DNA from: Flavobacteriaceae bacterium PS02334
GTDB lineage: Bacteria; Bacteroidota; Bacteroidia; Flavobacteriales; Flavobacteriaceae
Assembly: GCA_029959295.1 (NCBI GenBank)
Contig: JASCOH010000008.1
Span: 209,599 to 273,598, forward strand
Direction of reading: 5' to 3'
DNA length: 64,000 nt
Notes under the pieces: model-generated
Database searches by the model: none
What the model saw: the letters and a program-made list of their open reading frames with translations, nothing else
Told to the model about the DNA's origin: nothing
Part shown: positions 1 to 8,168 of the stretch, piece by piece
Position numbering within the stretch: the first letter of the stretch is position 1
How the letters are laid out: each line of letters opens with the position of its first letter
Position numbers and translations under genes: made by a program

Positions 1-11
1 TATCAAATTTT

Positions 12-263
12 CTAATTCTTTTTCGGGGTTTTTAAAATCGCATAAATCGTAATTCCAAAACCAATCAAAACCGTAGTAGGAGCCAGACGAATTCTTCTGA
101 AATCAAAAATCTTGTCGCTGAAAACTGCTGGATCTTCCGTTCCACCGCCTGACATCAAAATAAATCCAAGCGCAATAACTGCGATTCCAATCAATAAAAA
201 TTTATAATTTACCTTTTCAAAAAGGAATTCGTTTTTATCTGTATTTGTTTCTTTAGTACTCAT
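12..263 (-). CDS. DUF3098 small membrane protein
   Basis: This 83-residue protein has two hydrophobic segments (about residues 22-40 and 61-77) joined by a short loop containing DFRRIRLAP, which matches the Bacteroidota DUF3098 family. The hydrophilic N-terminus carries no signal peptide, so it is probably an integral inner-membrane protein of unknown role. It lies 62 bp downstream of ftsX on the same strand. By family knowledge this pairing is common in Flavobacteriia, which suggests a link to cell-envelope or division functions. That functional link is inference only. Confidence 0.85.
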   Translation of the reverse strand: MSTKETNTDKNEFLFEKVNYKFLLIGIAVIALGFILMSGGGTEDPAVFSDKIFDFRRIRLAPTTVLIGFGITIYAILKTPKKN

Positions 264-325
264 AATTTTAAGTCAAAAGTTAATAGCCAAAGTGTATTCT
301 AAAATCTTAAATCAAAAATATCAAA

Positions 326-1201
326 TTAATAAAGGTCGTCTGTTCTCAAGTTCAAGAAACGTTGCGTCGCAAAAAATGTGCTGAACCAAGTAATCAGAAT
401 TCCAACCGCCAAAACGCCAACCAAAACCAATGAAATCATAAATTGATCTTTCAGGATTTCTAGATTCGGGAAATTCGTGTCTACATAATATAAAACGCCC
501 ATCAAAGCGATAATCGCCAAAACAGAACCGATAACGCCCAATTTGATGCTTCTCCAGATGAATGGTTTTCTGATAAATGATTTTGTCGCACCGACCATCT
601 GCATCGTTTTAATGATAAAACGGTTTGAATAAATTGAAAGTCGCATCGAGCTGTTGATCAATAAAACCGCTACTAAAGCCAAGAATCCGCTGGCAATTAA
701 AATCCAGAAACTGATTTTTTGAATGTTGTCGTTTACCAAATTCACCAAAACTTTATCATAAACAATATCTGAAACCATTGGATATTCTAAAATTCTAGCT
801 TCAAATTTCTTGATGCTGTCCGTAACGATATAATCGGCTTTCAAGTGAATATCAAAAGAGTTTTCTAAAGGATTTTCTCCTAAAAACGCCATGAAATCCT
901 CACCGATAATATCCGTATGCTGTTTTGCCGCTTGTTCTTTCGTAACAAAATTGTAAGATTTTACAAACTTCGACGTCTTCATTTCAGTGTCAAAAGCATT
1001 GATAAGGCTATCAGTCGCTTCGTTTTTGAAATAAACAGACATGGCGATTTCTTCCTTGAAATCATCCGATAATTTCTTAGAGTTGATTACAAATAACCCC
1101 AAAATTCCCAATAAAAAAAGCACCAAGAAAACACTTAATACCACAGAGAAATAAGAAGAAATAAGTCGTCGCTTTTGAAATTTTTCGAAAGAAGATGCCA
1201 T
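326..1201 (-). CDS. ftsX: Cell division protein FtsX (permease-like)
   Basis: FtsX is the membrane partner of the FtsE ATPase. In characterised bacteria the pair transmits division signals to periplasmic peptidoglycan hydrolases. The 291-residue protein has the family layout: a cytoplasmic N-terminus with one membrane segment (about residues 17-38), a periplasmic domain of roughly 120 residues, then three membrane segments (about 163-185, 216-238 and 252-275). Its length is normal for Bacteroidota FtsX. No ftsE is adjacent, which is usual in this phylum. It is transcribed divergently from leuS and followed by the DUF3098 gene. Confidence 0.92.
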   Translation of the reverse strand: MASSFEKFQKRRLISSYFSVVLSVFLVLFLLGILGLFVINSKKLSDDFKEEIAMSVYFKNEATDSLINAFDTEMKTSKFVKSYNFVTKEQAAKQHTDIIGEDFMAFLGENPLENSFDIHLKADYIVTDSIKKFEARILEYPMVSDIVYDKVLVNLVNDNIQKISFWILIASGFLALVAVLLINSSMRLSIYSNRFIIKTMQMVGATKSFIRKPFIWRSIKLGVIGSVLAIIALMGVLYYVDTNFPNLEILKDQFMISLVLVGVLAVGILITWFSTFFATQRFLNLRTDDLY

Positions 1202-1268
1202 AGATTTTAATTTAAGCCGTAAAAATAATAAAGAATTTCTTTAAACACAGTTTATAACGCTCAAAGTT

Positions 1269-1297
1269 TTGACTTTCGTACAATAAACGTAAATTTG
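1269..1297 (+). promoter_or_regulatory. Predicted leuS promoter (Bacteroidota type)
   Basis: A TTG at 1269-1271 is followed after 18 bases by TAAATTTG at 1290-1297, which matches the Bacteroidota -33/-7 pattern (TTG and TAnnTTTG). It lies about 130 bases before the leuS start codon, so the transcript would have a leader of roughly 125 nt. Confidence 0.6.
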
Positions 1298-1429
1298 CGA
1301 CTTCGAATTGATTTTTTTTGTATGGAAAGCCATTTCGAGAAACGGGCGCCATCACAACCCGAATAAAACACAACGACATGAACGTTCAGCTCTAAAACCC
1401 TGAACCCAAAACCTTGAACCAAAAGAGAA

Positions 1430-4400
1430 ATGAAATACAATCCTAACGAGATAGAGAGAAACTGGCAAAAATATTGGGCCGAAAACCAAACCTTTGCTGC
1501 AGAAAATAATTCAGACAAACCAAAATATTATGTTTTGGATATGTTTCCTTATCCATCCGGAGCCGGCTTGCACGTTGGGCATCCGCTAGGTTACATTGCT
1601 TCTGATATTTATGCACGATTCAAACGCCACCAAGGTTTCAACGTTTTGCATCCGCAAGGCTACGACAGTTTCGGACTTCCGGCGGAACAATATGCCATTC
1701 AAACGGGTCAGCATCCTGATAAAACTACGAAGGAAAACATCGCCCGTTACAGAGAACAACTAGACAAAATCGGTTTTTCTTTTGATTGGAGTAGAGAAGT
1801 GCGAACTTCAAACGCTGATTATTACAAATGGACACAGTGGATTTTCATTCAGTTGTTCAATTCTTGGTATGATAAAGATGCCGACCAAGCCAGAGATATC
1901 AAGACATTGGTGATGGATTTTGAAGAAAACGGAAACGCTAAAGTAAACGCAGTTTCCGACGATAATATTCCAACATTCTCTGCCGAAGACTGGAAATCCT
2001 ATTCAAAAGAAGAACAAGAAAGAATTTTACTAAAATATAGATTGACTTTCCTAGCCGAAACCGAAGTAAACTGGTGCCCGGCATTGGGAACGGTTTTAGC
2101 AAACGACGAAATCATAAACGGCGTTTCAGAACGTGGAGGACATCCCGTAATCCGCAAGAAAATGACGCAGTGGAGCATGCGAATTTCCGCTTATGCAGAA
2201 CGTCTTTTGACTGGTTTGGACACGATTGATTGGACAGAATCTCTAAAAGAAAGCCAAAGAAACTGGATCGGGAAATCAGTAGGAGCTTCGGTTACTTTTA
2301 AAGTAAAAGATTCTGAATTCGAACGAAACGCTGTCGATTATATCTTAAGCGGAGACGAAACCAACGAGCACGTTATTGAAGTCTTCACAACAAGACCTGA
2401 TACGATTTTCGGAGTAACATTTATGACTTTGGCGCCAGAACACGATTTGGTTTCAAAAATCACAACACCTGAACAAAAACAAGCCGTAGAAGCTTACGTA
2501 GAAGCAACTGCAAAACGTAGCGAACGCGAAAGAATGGCCGATGTAAAAACCATTTCGGGCGTTTTCACAGGCGCTTATGCCGAACATCCTTTTACAAAAG
2601 AAGCAATTCCGGTTTGGATTGGCGATTATGTTTTGGCTGGTTATGGAACTGGAGCCGTGATGGCTGTTCCGTGTGGTGACGAACGCGATTATGCTTTCGC
2701 AAAACATTTCAATATCGAGATTAAAAATATATTTGAAAACGTAGATATTTCGGAAGAAGCTTACGGTTCAAAAGACAATGTGGTGCTTGACAATTCTGAT
2801 TTCTTAAACGGATTGAATTACAAGGAAGCCACCAAAAAAGCCATCGAAGCTTTAGAAGAATTAAACCAAGGAAAAGGAAAAACCAATTACCGTTTGCGTG
2901 ACGCCGTTTTCTCCCGCCAAAGATATTGGGGCGAGCCTTTCCCAGTGTATTATGTAAACGGATTGCCACAGATGATCGAAACACAGCATCTGCCAATTCG
3001 CCTTCCGGAAGTAGAGAAATATTTGCCAACCGAAGACGGACAACCGCCTTTAGGAAACGCAACGGATTGGGCTTGGGATTCTATCAACAACAAAATTGTC
3101 TCCAATGAGCTTGTCACCCCGAGCGCAGTCGAGGGGCAATCTTCTAACGGAATTTATTCTTTAGAATTAAACACCATGCCAGGTTGGGCAGGAAGTTCTT
3201 GGTATTGGTTGCGTTATATGGACGCTCATAATAATGACGAATTTGTTTCGGGCGAAGCACAAAACTATTGGCAGAATGTCGATTTATATATAGGAGGAAG
3301 CGAACACGCCACAGGCCACTTGTTATATTCTCGTTTTTGGAATAAATTTTTGAAAGACAGAGGTTTTGTAAATCAAGAAGAACCGTTCAAGAAATTGATT
3401 AATCAGGGGATGATTTTGGGGATGAGTGCTTTGGTTTATAGATTAGATGTAAATTTTAATATTCAATTTACAATTAGTAAAGAATCAGAAACTATTGGCA
3501 AAAATTATAACCGTGGATTTGTAAATAAAGCTGAGCAAGATGGTAGTTTTGGTAGTAAATATTTTTTCTCTAAAGAACTGATGATTAAAGTGAAGTCTAA
3601 AGAGATAAATATTAAAGATGAAATCATTAGAAATATTAAGTCTACTTTAGAAGAAATAACACCAAAGTATCCTTCCGAAAATTTTGAAGCATTAAATTTA
3701 TTCGATAGAGAAATTGCTATAACTGAATTTTCTTTTAATCCAATTCACATTGATGTAAGTCTTGTAAATTCTTCTGACGAAATTGATGTAGAAAAATTAA
3801 GACAATGGCAACCTCAATTTAATGATGCCGAATTTATTTCTGAAAATGGTAAATTTTATGTTGGTAGAGAAGTTGAAAAAATGTCTAAACGTTGGTATAA
3901 TGTTGTTAATCCAGACGACATCTGCGAAGAATACGGAGCCGACACCTTACGTTTATACGAAATGTTCTTAGGTCCGTTAGAGCAGGCAAAACCTTGGAAT
4001 ACCGCTGGAATCACAGGGGTTTTCGGATTCTTGAAAAAACTATGGAGATTGTATTTTGACGAATCAGGTTTGATTGTAAACTCAAATCCTGCCACGCCAG
4101 AAGCCTTGAAAACATTGCACAAAACCATTAAAAAAGTTCAGGAAGACATCGAGAATTTCTCTTTCAATACGTCAGTGAGTTCTTTTATGATTGCCGTAAA
4201 TGAATTGACCGCGCAAAATTGCCACGAACGTTCGATTTTAGAGCCGTTAGCCATTTTAATTTCTCCGTATGCGCCTCATATCGCTGAAGAATTGTGGGAA
4301 AAATTAGGGCATACCGAAAGCATTTCAAGAGTGCCTTTCCCAAGATTCAATCCAGAATATTTGGTGGAAAGCAACAAAGAATATCCAGTTTCTTTCAACG

Positions 4401-4558
4401 GAAAAATGCGTTTTACGATGAATCTTCCTTTAGATTTGACGAAAGAGCAGATTGAAGAAATCGTGATGAAAGACGAAAGAACGATCAAGCAATTGGATGG
4501 TAAAACACCAAACAAAGTGATTATTGTTCCAGGAAAAATCATCAACTTGGTAGGATAA
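1430..4558 (+). CDS. leuS: Leucyl-tRNA synthetase with enlarged region before KMSKS
   Basis: This class I synthetase charges tRNA-Leu with leucine. The HIGH-type motif is HVGH at residues 48-51. A CP1 editing domain follows, with the GTGAVMAVP segment and an acidic GDERD motif near residue 417. The KMSKS loop reads KMSKR at 817-821. At 1042 residues it is longer than I expect for flavobacterial LeuRS (about 930-960, from memory). The excess lies mainly in residues about 665-775, immediately before the KMSKS loop, where bacterial LeuRS carries its leucine-specific insertion. Bases 3421-3900 have about 27% G+C by hand count, against about 40% nearby. A dispersed intergenic repeat is read in frame at residues 561-569 (LVTPSAVEG). 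The frame is open throughout, so the enzyme is probably functional. Orthology is certain; the origin of the insert is not. Confidence 0.95.
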   Translation: MKYNPNEIERNWQKYWAENQTFAAENNSDKPKYYVLDMFPYPSGAGLHVGHPLGYIASDIYARFKRHQGFNVLHPQGYDSFGLPAEQYAIQTGQHPDKTTKENIARYREQLDKIGFSFDWSREVRTSNADYYKWTQWIFIQLFNSWYDKDADQARDIKTLVMDFEENGNAKVNAVSDDNIPTFSAEDWKSYSKEEQERILLKYRLTFLAETEVNWCPALGTVLANDEIINGVSERGGHPVIRKKMTQWSMRISAYAERLLTGLDTIDWTESLKESQRNWIGKSVGASVTFKVKDSEFERNAVDYILSGDETNEHVIEVFTTRPDTIFGVTFMTLAPEHDLVSKITTPEQKQAVEAYVEATAKRSERERMADVKTISGVFTGAYAEHPFTKEAIPVWIGDYVLAGYGTGAVMAVPCGDERDYAFAKHFNIEIKNIFENVDISEEAYGSKDNVVLDNSDFLNGLNYKEATKKAIEALEELNQGKGKTNYRLRDAVFSRQRYWGEPFPVYYVNGLPQMIETQHLPIRLPEVEKYLPTEDGQPPLGNATDWAWDSINNKIVSNELVTPSAVEGQSSNGIYSLELNTMPGWAGSSWYWLRYMDAHNNDEFVSGEAQNYWQNVDLYIGGSEHATGHLLYSRFWNKFLKDRGFVNQEEPFKKLINQGMILGMSALVYRLDVNFNIQFTISKESETIGKNYNRGFVNKAEQDGSFGSKYFFSKELMIKVKSKEINIKDEIIRNIKSTLEEITPKYPSENFEALNLFDREIAITEFSFNPIHIDVSLVNSSDEIDVEKLRQWQPQFNDAEFISENGKFYVGREVEKMSKRWYNVVNPDDICEEYGADTLRLYEMFLGPLEQAKPWNTAGITGVFGFLKKLWRLYFDESGLIVNSNPATPEALKTLHKTIKKVQEDIENFSFNTSVSSFMIAVNELTAQNCHERSILEPLAILISPYAPHIAEELWEKLGHTESISRVPFPRFNPEYLVESNKEYPVSFNGKMRFTMNLPLDLTKEQIEEIVMKDERTIKQLDGKTPNKVIIVPGKIINLVG
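3111..3136 (+). repeat. Dispersed repeat read in frame inside leuS
   Basis: The core CCCGAGCGCAGTCGAGGG occurs here inside leuS. The same core lies in intergenic DNA at 4646-4672, 4767-4793 and 4887-4913, and inverted at 17046-17072. Inside leuS it encodes residues L561 to G569. Confidence 0.85.
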
Positions 4559-4566
4559 TTTTCTTT

Positions 4567-4935
4567 CCACAGATTAAAAGAATTAAAAGGATTTCTATTG
4601 TAATCCGTGAGAATCCTTTAATCTTTGGCAAAAGAAAGAAGCTGTCTGTCATCCCGAGCGCAGTCGAGGGAATACAAATACACATAGCCACAGATTAAAA
4701 GAATTAAAAGGATTTATATTGTAATCCGTGAGAATCCTTTAATCTTTGGCAAAAGAAACAAGCTGTCTGTCATCCCGAGCGCAGTCGAGGGAAAACAAAT
4801 ACACATAGCCACAGATAAAAGAATTAAAAGGATTTCTATTGTAATCCGTGAAAATCCTTTAATCTGTGGCAAAACAAACAAGCTACTTGTCATCCCGAGC
4901 GCAGTCGAGGGAACGCAAAGAAACACAGCCACGAA
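4567..4935 (+). repeat. 121-bp tandem repeats, three copies plus a partial fourth
   Basis: Units begin with CCACAGAT at 4567, 4688 and 4809, a spacing of exactly 121 bp, and a degenerate fourth unit starts near 4929. Each full unit contains an imperfect inverted repeat (an arm beginning CCACAGATTAAAAG, and an opposing arm ending CTTTAATCTTTGGC) followed by the dispersed core CCCGAGCGCAGTCGAGGG. The 712-base gap from 4559 to 5270 holds this array, then a possible promoter and an orphan terminator, and no convincing gene. A fragment resembling the repeat end (TTTAATCTGTGGC) also appears near 35480. Confidence 0.9.
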
Positions 4936-5097
4936 TTCAAGAATTTTAAAAAGAGATTCAGAATTCGTGGCTTTTTCTTATACCAAAACTAAAAATTACA
5001 CGTTAAGATATTTATTCAGAATTTTGGCACATTATTTGAAAGCCATTTATTCGAATAAAAACAGCCTCAATCAAAAAATGGTTACTAAATTGCCCCA

Positions 5098-5125
5098 AAC
5101 CTCGTCTAATCAGCGAGGTTTTTTA
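5098..5125 (+). terminator. Orphan intrinsic terminator
   Basis: The stem AACCTCG/CGAGGTT with a 9-base loop is followed by a T run. No coding gene ends near it: leuS stops 540 bases upstream. It may end a small RNA or a long leuS transcript. Confidence 0.75.
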
Positions 5126-5270
5126 TTTTGGAGTGTTCCAGCTTTAAGAAAAATTTAGCACTGACAAACTTTCAGAATAGCCGAAACAGCTGTAAATTGG
5201 CTAGATTCTTGCTTTTTAAAACACAAGAATCTTTAAATTCTTAAAACATCAAATCTTTAAATCAAAAACT

Positions 5271-5969
5271 ATGTTAGGATATTATATTTTACTCGGAATT
5301 ATCGCTTTAGTAAGCTGGGCAGTCAGTGCAAAGCTCCAAAGCAAATTTGAATATTATTCAAAGGTGCATCTCCGCAACGGAATGAGCGGTGCCGAGATTG
5401 CCGAAAAAATGCTCGCCGACCACGGAATCACAGGCGTAAGAGTGATTTCGACTGCAGGCCGTTTGACTGACCATTACAATCCGTCAGACAAAACCGTGAA
5501 CTTGAGCGAAGCTGTTTACAACCAAAGAAATGCTGCAGCTGCAGCCGTTGCCGCACACGAAGTGGGTCATGCCGTGCAACATGCGCAGGCTTATCAGTGG
5601 CTGACGATGCGTTCAAAAATGGTTCCGATGGTGAATGTTGCGGCTCCGATTTCACAATGGCTGATTATTGGAGGTCTGATTTTGGGAGCGGCTGCAGGAG
5701 TAGGCGCTGGGTTTTATGTAGCCGTTGCCGGACTTGCGTTGATGACCATCGCCACAATTTTTAGCGTCATTACGCTTCCCGTGGAATATGACGCGAGCAA
5801 CAGGGCTTTGGCGTGGCTGAAAAATAAAAATATGTTGAGCCAGCAAGAATATGCAGGTGCTGAAGATTCCTTGAAATGGGCGGCGAGAACTTATTTGGTG
5901 GCTGCTTTAGGTGCTATCGCTTCTTTGCTTTATTGGGCGATGCAGGTTTTTGGCGGCAGGAGAAATTAA
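5271..5969 (+). CDS. Membrane-bound zinc metallopeptidase (YugP family)
   Basis: This is a 232-residue neutral zinc peptidase of the YugP-like family. The zinc-binding motif HEVGH is at residues 96-100. Hydrophobic segments lie at the N-terminus (residues 1-18), at about 127-170 and near the C-terminus (about 208-225), so the catalytic part is anchored to the membrane. Its natural substrate is not established for the family. It is a single gene: the upstream DNA is the repeat block and an intrinsic terminator follows at 6021-6049. Length and motif are both normal. Confidence 0.88.
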   Translation: MLGYYILLGIIALVSWAVSAKLQSKFEYYSKVHLRNGMSGAEIAEKMLADHGITGVRVISTAGRLTDHYNPSDKTVNLSEAVYNQRNAAAAAVAAHEVGHAVQHAQAYQWLTMRSKMVPMVNVAAPISQWLIIGGLILGAAAGVGAGFYVAVAGLALMTIATIFSVITLPVEYDASNRALAWLKNKNMLSQQEYAGAEDSLKWAARTYLVAALGAIASLLYWAMQVFGGRRN

Positions 5970-6020
5970 AAAGAGATACTGAGGAAATTAGGTGCTGAGG
6001 TGCTAAGTTTATAAAAAGGA

Positions 6021-6049
6021 AATCCGTGTTGTAAGGCACGGATTTTTTT
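6021..6049 (+). terminator. Intrinsic terminator after the zinc peptidase
   Basis: The stem AATCCGTG/CACGGATT has an 8-base loop and a T7 tract, 50 bases after the peptidase stop codon. Confidence 0.8.
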
Positions 6050-6054
6050 CTGCC

Positions 6055-6130
6055 CAGTCATTGCTAGGCACGAAGCTATCGCATATCGTTATTAGTTTGG
6101 TGTGATTCCTTCGTGCTTCACAATTATATA
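6055..6130. repeat. Inverted-repeat intergenic element
   Basis: The arm CATTGCTAGGCACGAAG and the downstream arm CTTCGTGCTTCACAATTA are imperfect inverted copies flanking about 25 bases. The element touches the 3' end of the Lrp-type gene. Shorter related sequence (GTCATTGCGAC) recurs near 6676 and 16867. It resembles small palindromic elements common in Flavobacterium intergenic DNA. Confidence 0.65.
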
Positions 6131-6601
6131 TCATACCTGAATCTGTCTTTCAATCTGCGTGTCTAAAGAAATAAAAGTCTCCGTTCTTGAAACGCCTTCG
6201 ATTGCTTGGATTTTAGTATTTAATAAGGACATCAAATGTTCATTATCGCGGCAGATAATCTTGATTAGAATAGACCAGTTTCCTGTAGTATAGTGGCATT
6301 CCAAAACTTCGGGTATCTTTTTTAATTCTCTGACGGCTTCTGAATTTCGGGCGGCTTTATCTAGATAAATTCCGACAAAAGCCATAGTGCTGTAGCCCAA
6401 AACTTTTGTATTGACTACGAATTTTGATCCTGAGATTACGCCCGACTGTTCTAGTTTTCTTAAACGCTGGTGGATTGCCGCGCCAGAGATTCCAATTTTG
6501 TTAGCGATTTGCAAGATTGGTTTTCGAGCGTCTTCCATCAGGTCTCTGAGGATTTCCTTGTCGATTCCGTCGATTTCTATTTGAAGGGAATTTATTTTCA
6601 T
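6131..6601 (-). CDS. Lrp/AsnC family transcriptional regulator
   Basis: This 156-residue regulator has the standard two-domain layout. An N-terminal winged helix-turn-helix (about residues 8-60, including ISGAAIHQRLRKLEQSGVI) is followed by a RAM ligand-binding and oligomerisation domain (about 68-150). Lrp/AsnC proteins sense amino acids and control amino-acid metabolism. The nearest upstream gene on the same strand encodes a saccharopine dehydrogenase-like enzyme of lysine metabolism, so control of that enzyme is a reasonable guess. A terminator-like hairpin separates the two, so they are probably not co-transcribed. Confidence 0.9.
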   Translation of the reverse strand: MKINSLQIEIDGIDKEILRDLMEDARKPILQIANKIGISGAAIHQRLRKLEQSGVISGSKFVVNTKVLGYSTMAFVGIYLDKAARNSEAVRELKKIPEVLECHYTTGNWSILIKIICRDNEHLMSLLNTKIQAIEGVSRTETFISLDTQIERQIQV

Positions 6602-6730
6602 GGGTTCTGATTTTATAGTAAAATAGGAAAATTTGTTTTAAATGTAAATCAAATATAAGGATTTTGTTTTAGTATGTCATTGCGACTAAGGGCGCCATCA
6701 CATAATGTAGCGCCGCAAAGTTTAAGTACT

Positions 6731-6763
6731 AAAAAAGGCTTATCTCTTTCGAAATAAGCCTTT
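6731..6763 (-). terminator. Intrinsic terminator after the saccharopine dehydrogenase-like gene
   Basis: The stem AAAGGCTTAT/ATAAGCCTTT at 6734-6763 is followed on the minus strand by a T run. It lies 35 bases past the stop codon at 6798. Confidence 0.8.
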
Positions 6764-6797
6764 GCTTTATGTTATTGTTACGTTCCTTGCAATTCTA

Positions 6798-8168
6798 TTA
6801 ACTAGAAACGCTCTTTGGATTATAGCCCATGTAAGGAACTTCCTTTTCATTAAAAACAACTCCATACTCCTCTAATTCTCTTAAAATCGGCAGATAAACT
6901 TCTTTATTGATAGGAAGTTGCACGCCCGGAGTCGTGATATTTCCGTTCAAGATCTGCAAGGTTGCCATCGCCACGGGAAGACCCACGGTTTTTGCCATCG
7001 CGGTATACGTCTGGTCGTCGCCGATGCAGACCATTTTTGAATCGATCTGTTTTTCTTGACCGTTGATTTCATAACCAAATTTGTGATACATAACAATCAT
7101 GTCTTTGTCATGCTCATCCAAGCTCCAGCTTTCTGATAAAATTTTCTCTAGAATTTGTGCCGGAGTTGCGTTTTTCAAGCCTACAATCTTCTTCGGATTA
7201 AATAAATCCAGCTCTAAAAGTTTGTCCCATTTGATATCGTCTTGATCGATCTTAAGGCTCAAGCGCAGTTTGATTTCCACAGAATCAGTCGGGTGATAAG
7301 GCAGGAAAGAGTTGGTGAATTCACGGTAAGTCATGTTTTCAGAATCTTCCATAGTGTAAGAATCGTCGGTCATGCCTAAAGTCACGAACATGTTCCAGGC
7401 TTTTGAAAAACCGACACGGCGAATCGTACCTCTATATAAAGTCAATGCGTCGTCAAGGCCGTAAACACTGCGGTATTTCAACGAATCGCGGTTGGCATAG
7501 CCTTCAAAACGGCCATAGCCTTCGACTTCCATGAACTCTGTCCTTCTAAATAATTTATGATAAGGGATGTATTTGTAAGTGCCTTCCTGGATGAATTTTG
7601 CAGCACCGCCTTGTCCGGCTAAAACTACATTTCTCGGATTCCAAGTGAATTTGTAATTCCATAAATTAGTATCAGATTCAGGAGCCACAAGTCCGCCACA
7701 AAACGATTCGAAAAGAATGATTTTTCCGCCTTGGTCACGAATTTCGTCGATTACTTTCATCGCGCTCATGTGGTCGATTCCTGGATCAAGCCCGATTTCG
7801 TTCATGAAAACTAAGTTATTCGCTTTGGCTTGTTCATCTAAACTTTGCATGGCGTCACTGATATAAGAGGCAGTAACCATATGTTTTTTATAAGCGATAC
7901 AGTCTTTTGCTACTTCAATGTGCATAAAAGCAGGCAACATTGAAATGACGATATCTGCTTTCTGAATTTCAACCTTTCGTTGCTCAGGATCATAAACGTC
8001 GAAGGCAATTGCCGTTGCATTTTTATGATTTTTGGTTTTTTTCTGAGCCAATTCTAACGAGAGGTCGCCAATTGTCAAGTGTAGATTTTCTTCCTCTGAT
8101 TTGTTCAGAAGATATTGAATTAGTGAAGAAGCAGACCTTCCGGCGCCAATTATTAAAATATGTCTCAT
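6798..8168 (-). CDS. Saccharopine dehydrogenase-like oxidoreductase
   Basis: This 456-residue oxidoreductase has an N-terminal Rossmann fold (IIGAGRSASSLI at residues 6-17) and the saccharopine dehydrogenase C-terminal catalytic domain (from about residue 125, GLDPGIDHM). In the family this enzyme interconverts saccharopine with glutamate and aminoadipate semialdehyde, a step of lysine degradation or synthesis. Which direction or substrate applies here cannot be read from sequence. A glutaryl-CoA dehydrogenase at 59392-60570 would act further down a lysine degradation route. Length is normal for the bacterial single-domain form. Confidence 0.85.
   Translation of the reverse strand: MRHILIIGAGRSASSLIQYLLNKSEEENLHLTIGDLSLELAQKKTKNHKNATAIAFDVYDPEQRKVEIQKADIVISMLPAFMHIEVAKDCIAYKKHMVTASYISDAMQSLDEQAKANNLVFMNEIGLDPGIDHMSAMKVIDEIRDQGGKIILFESFCGGLVAPESDTNLWNYKFTWNPRNVVLAGQGGAAKFIQEGTYKYIPYHKLFRRTEFMEVEGYGRFEGYANRDSLKYRSVYGLDDALTLYRGTIRRVGFSKAWNMFVTLGMTDDSYTMEDSENMTYREFTNSFLPYHPTDSVEIKLRLSLKIDQDDIKWDKLLELDLFNPKKIVGLKNATPAQILEKILSESWSLDEHDKDMIVMYHKFGYEINGQEKQIDSKMVCIGDDQTYTAMAKTVGLPVAMATLQILNGNITTPGVQLPINKEVYLPILRELEEYGVVFNEKEVPYMGYNPKSVSS

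Noticed and set aside
3421-3760. Intein inside leuS
   Set aside because: The insert has no N-terminal Cys/Ser splice block, no HNG-type C-terminal end and no homing-endonuclease motifs. It fits a domain enlargement.
4567-4935. Possible CRISPR array
   Set aside because: The repeated unit is the full 121 bp with no unique spacers, and no cas genes are nearby. It is a tandem repeat.
4967-5158. Open frame of 63 codons after the tandem repeats
   Set aside because: It starts in a repeat arm and crosses an intrinsic terminator. Its composition is not protein-like and it has no recognisable motif.
1344-6702. Shared 13-mer GGGCGCCATCACA at 1344 and 6690
   Set aside because: Only two copies, short and in unrelated surroundings. 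It may be a fragment of a repeat family, but this cannot be supported from one window.
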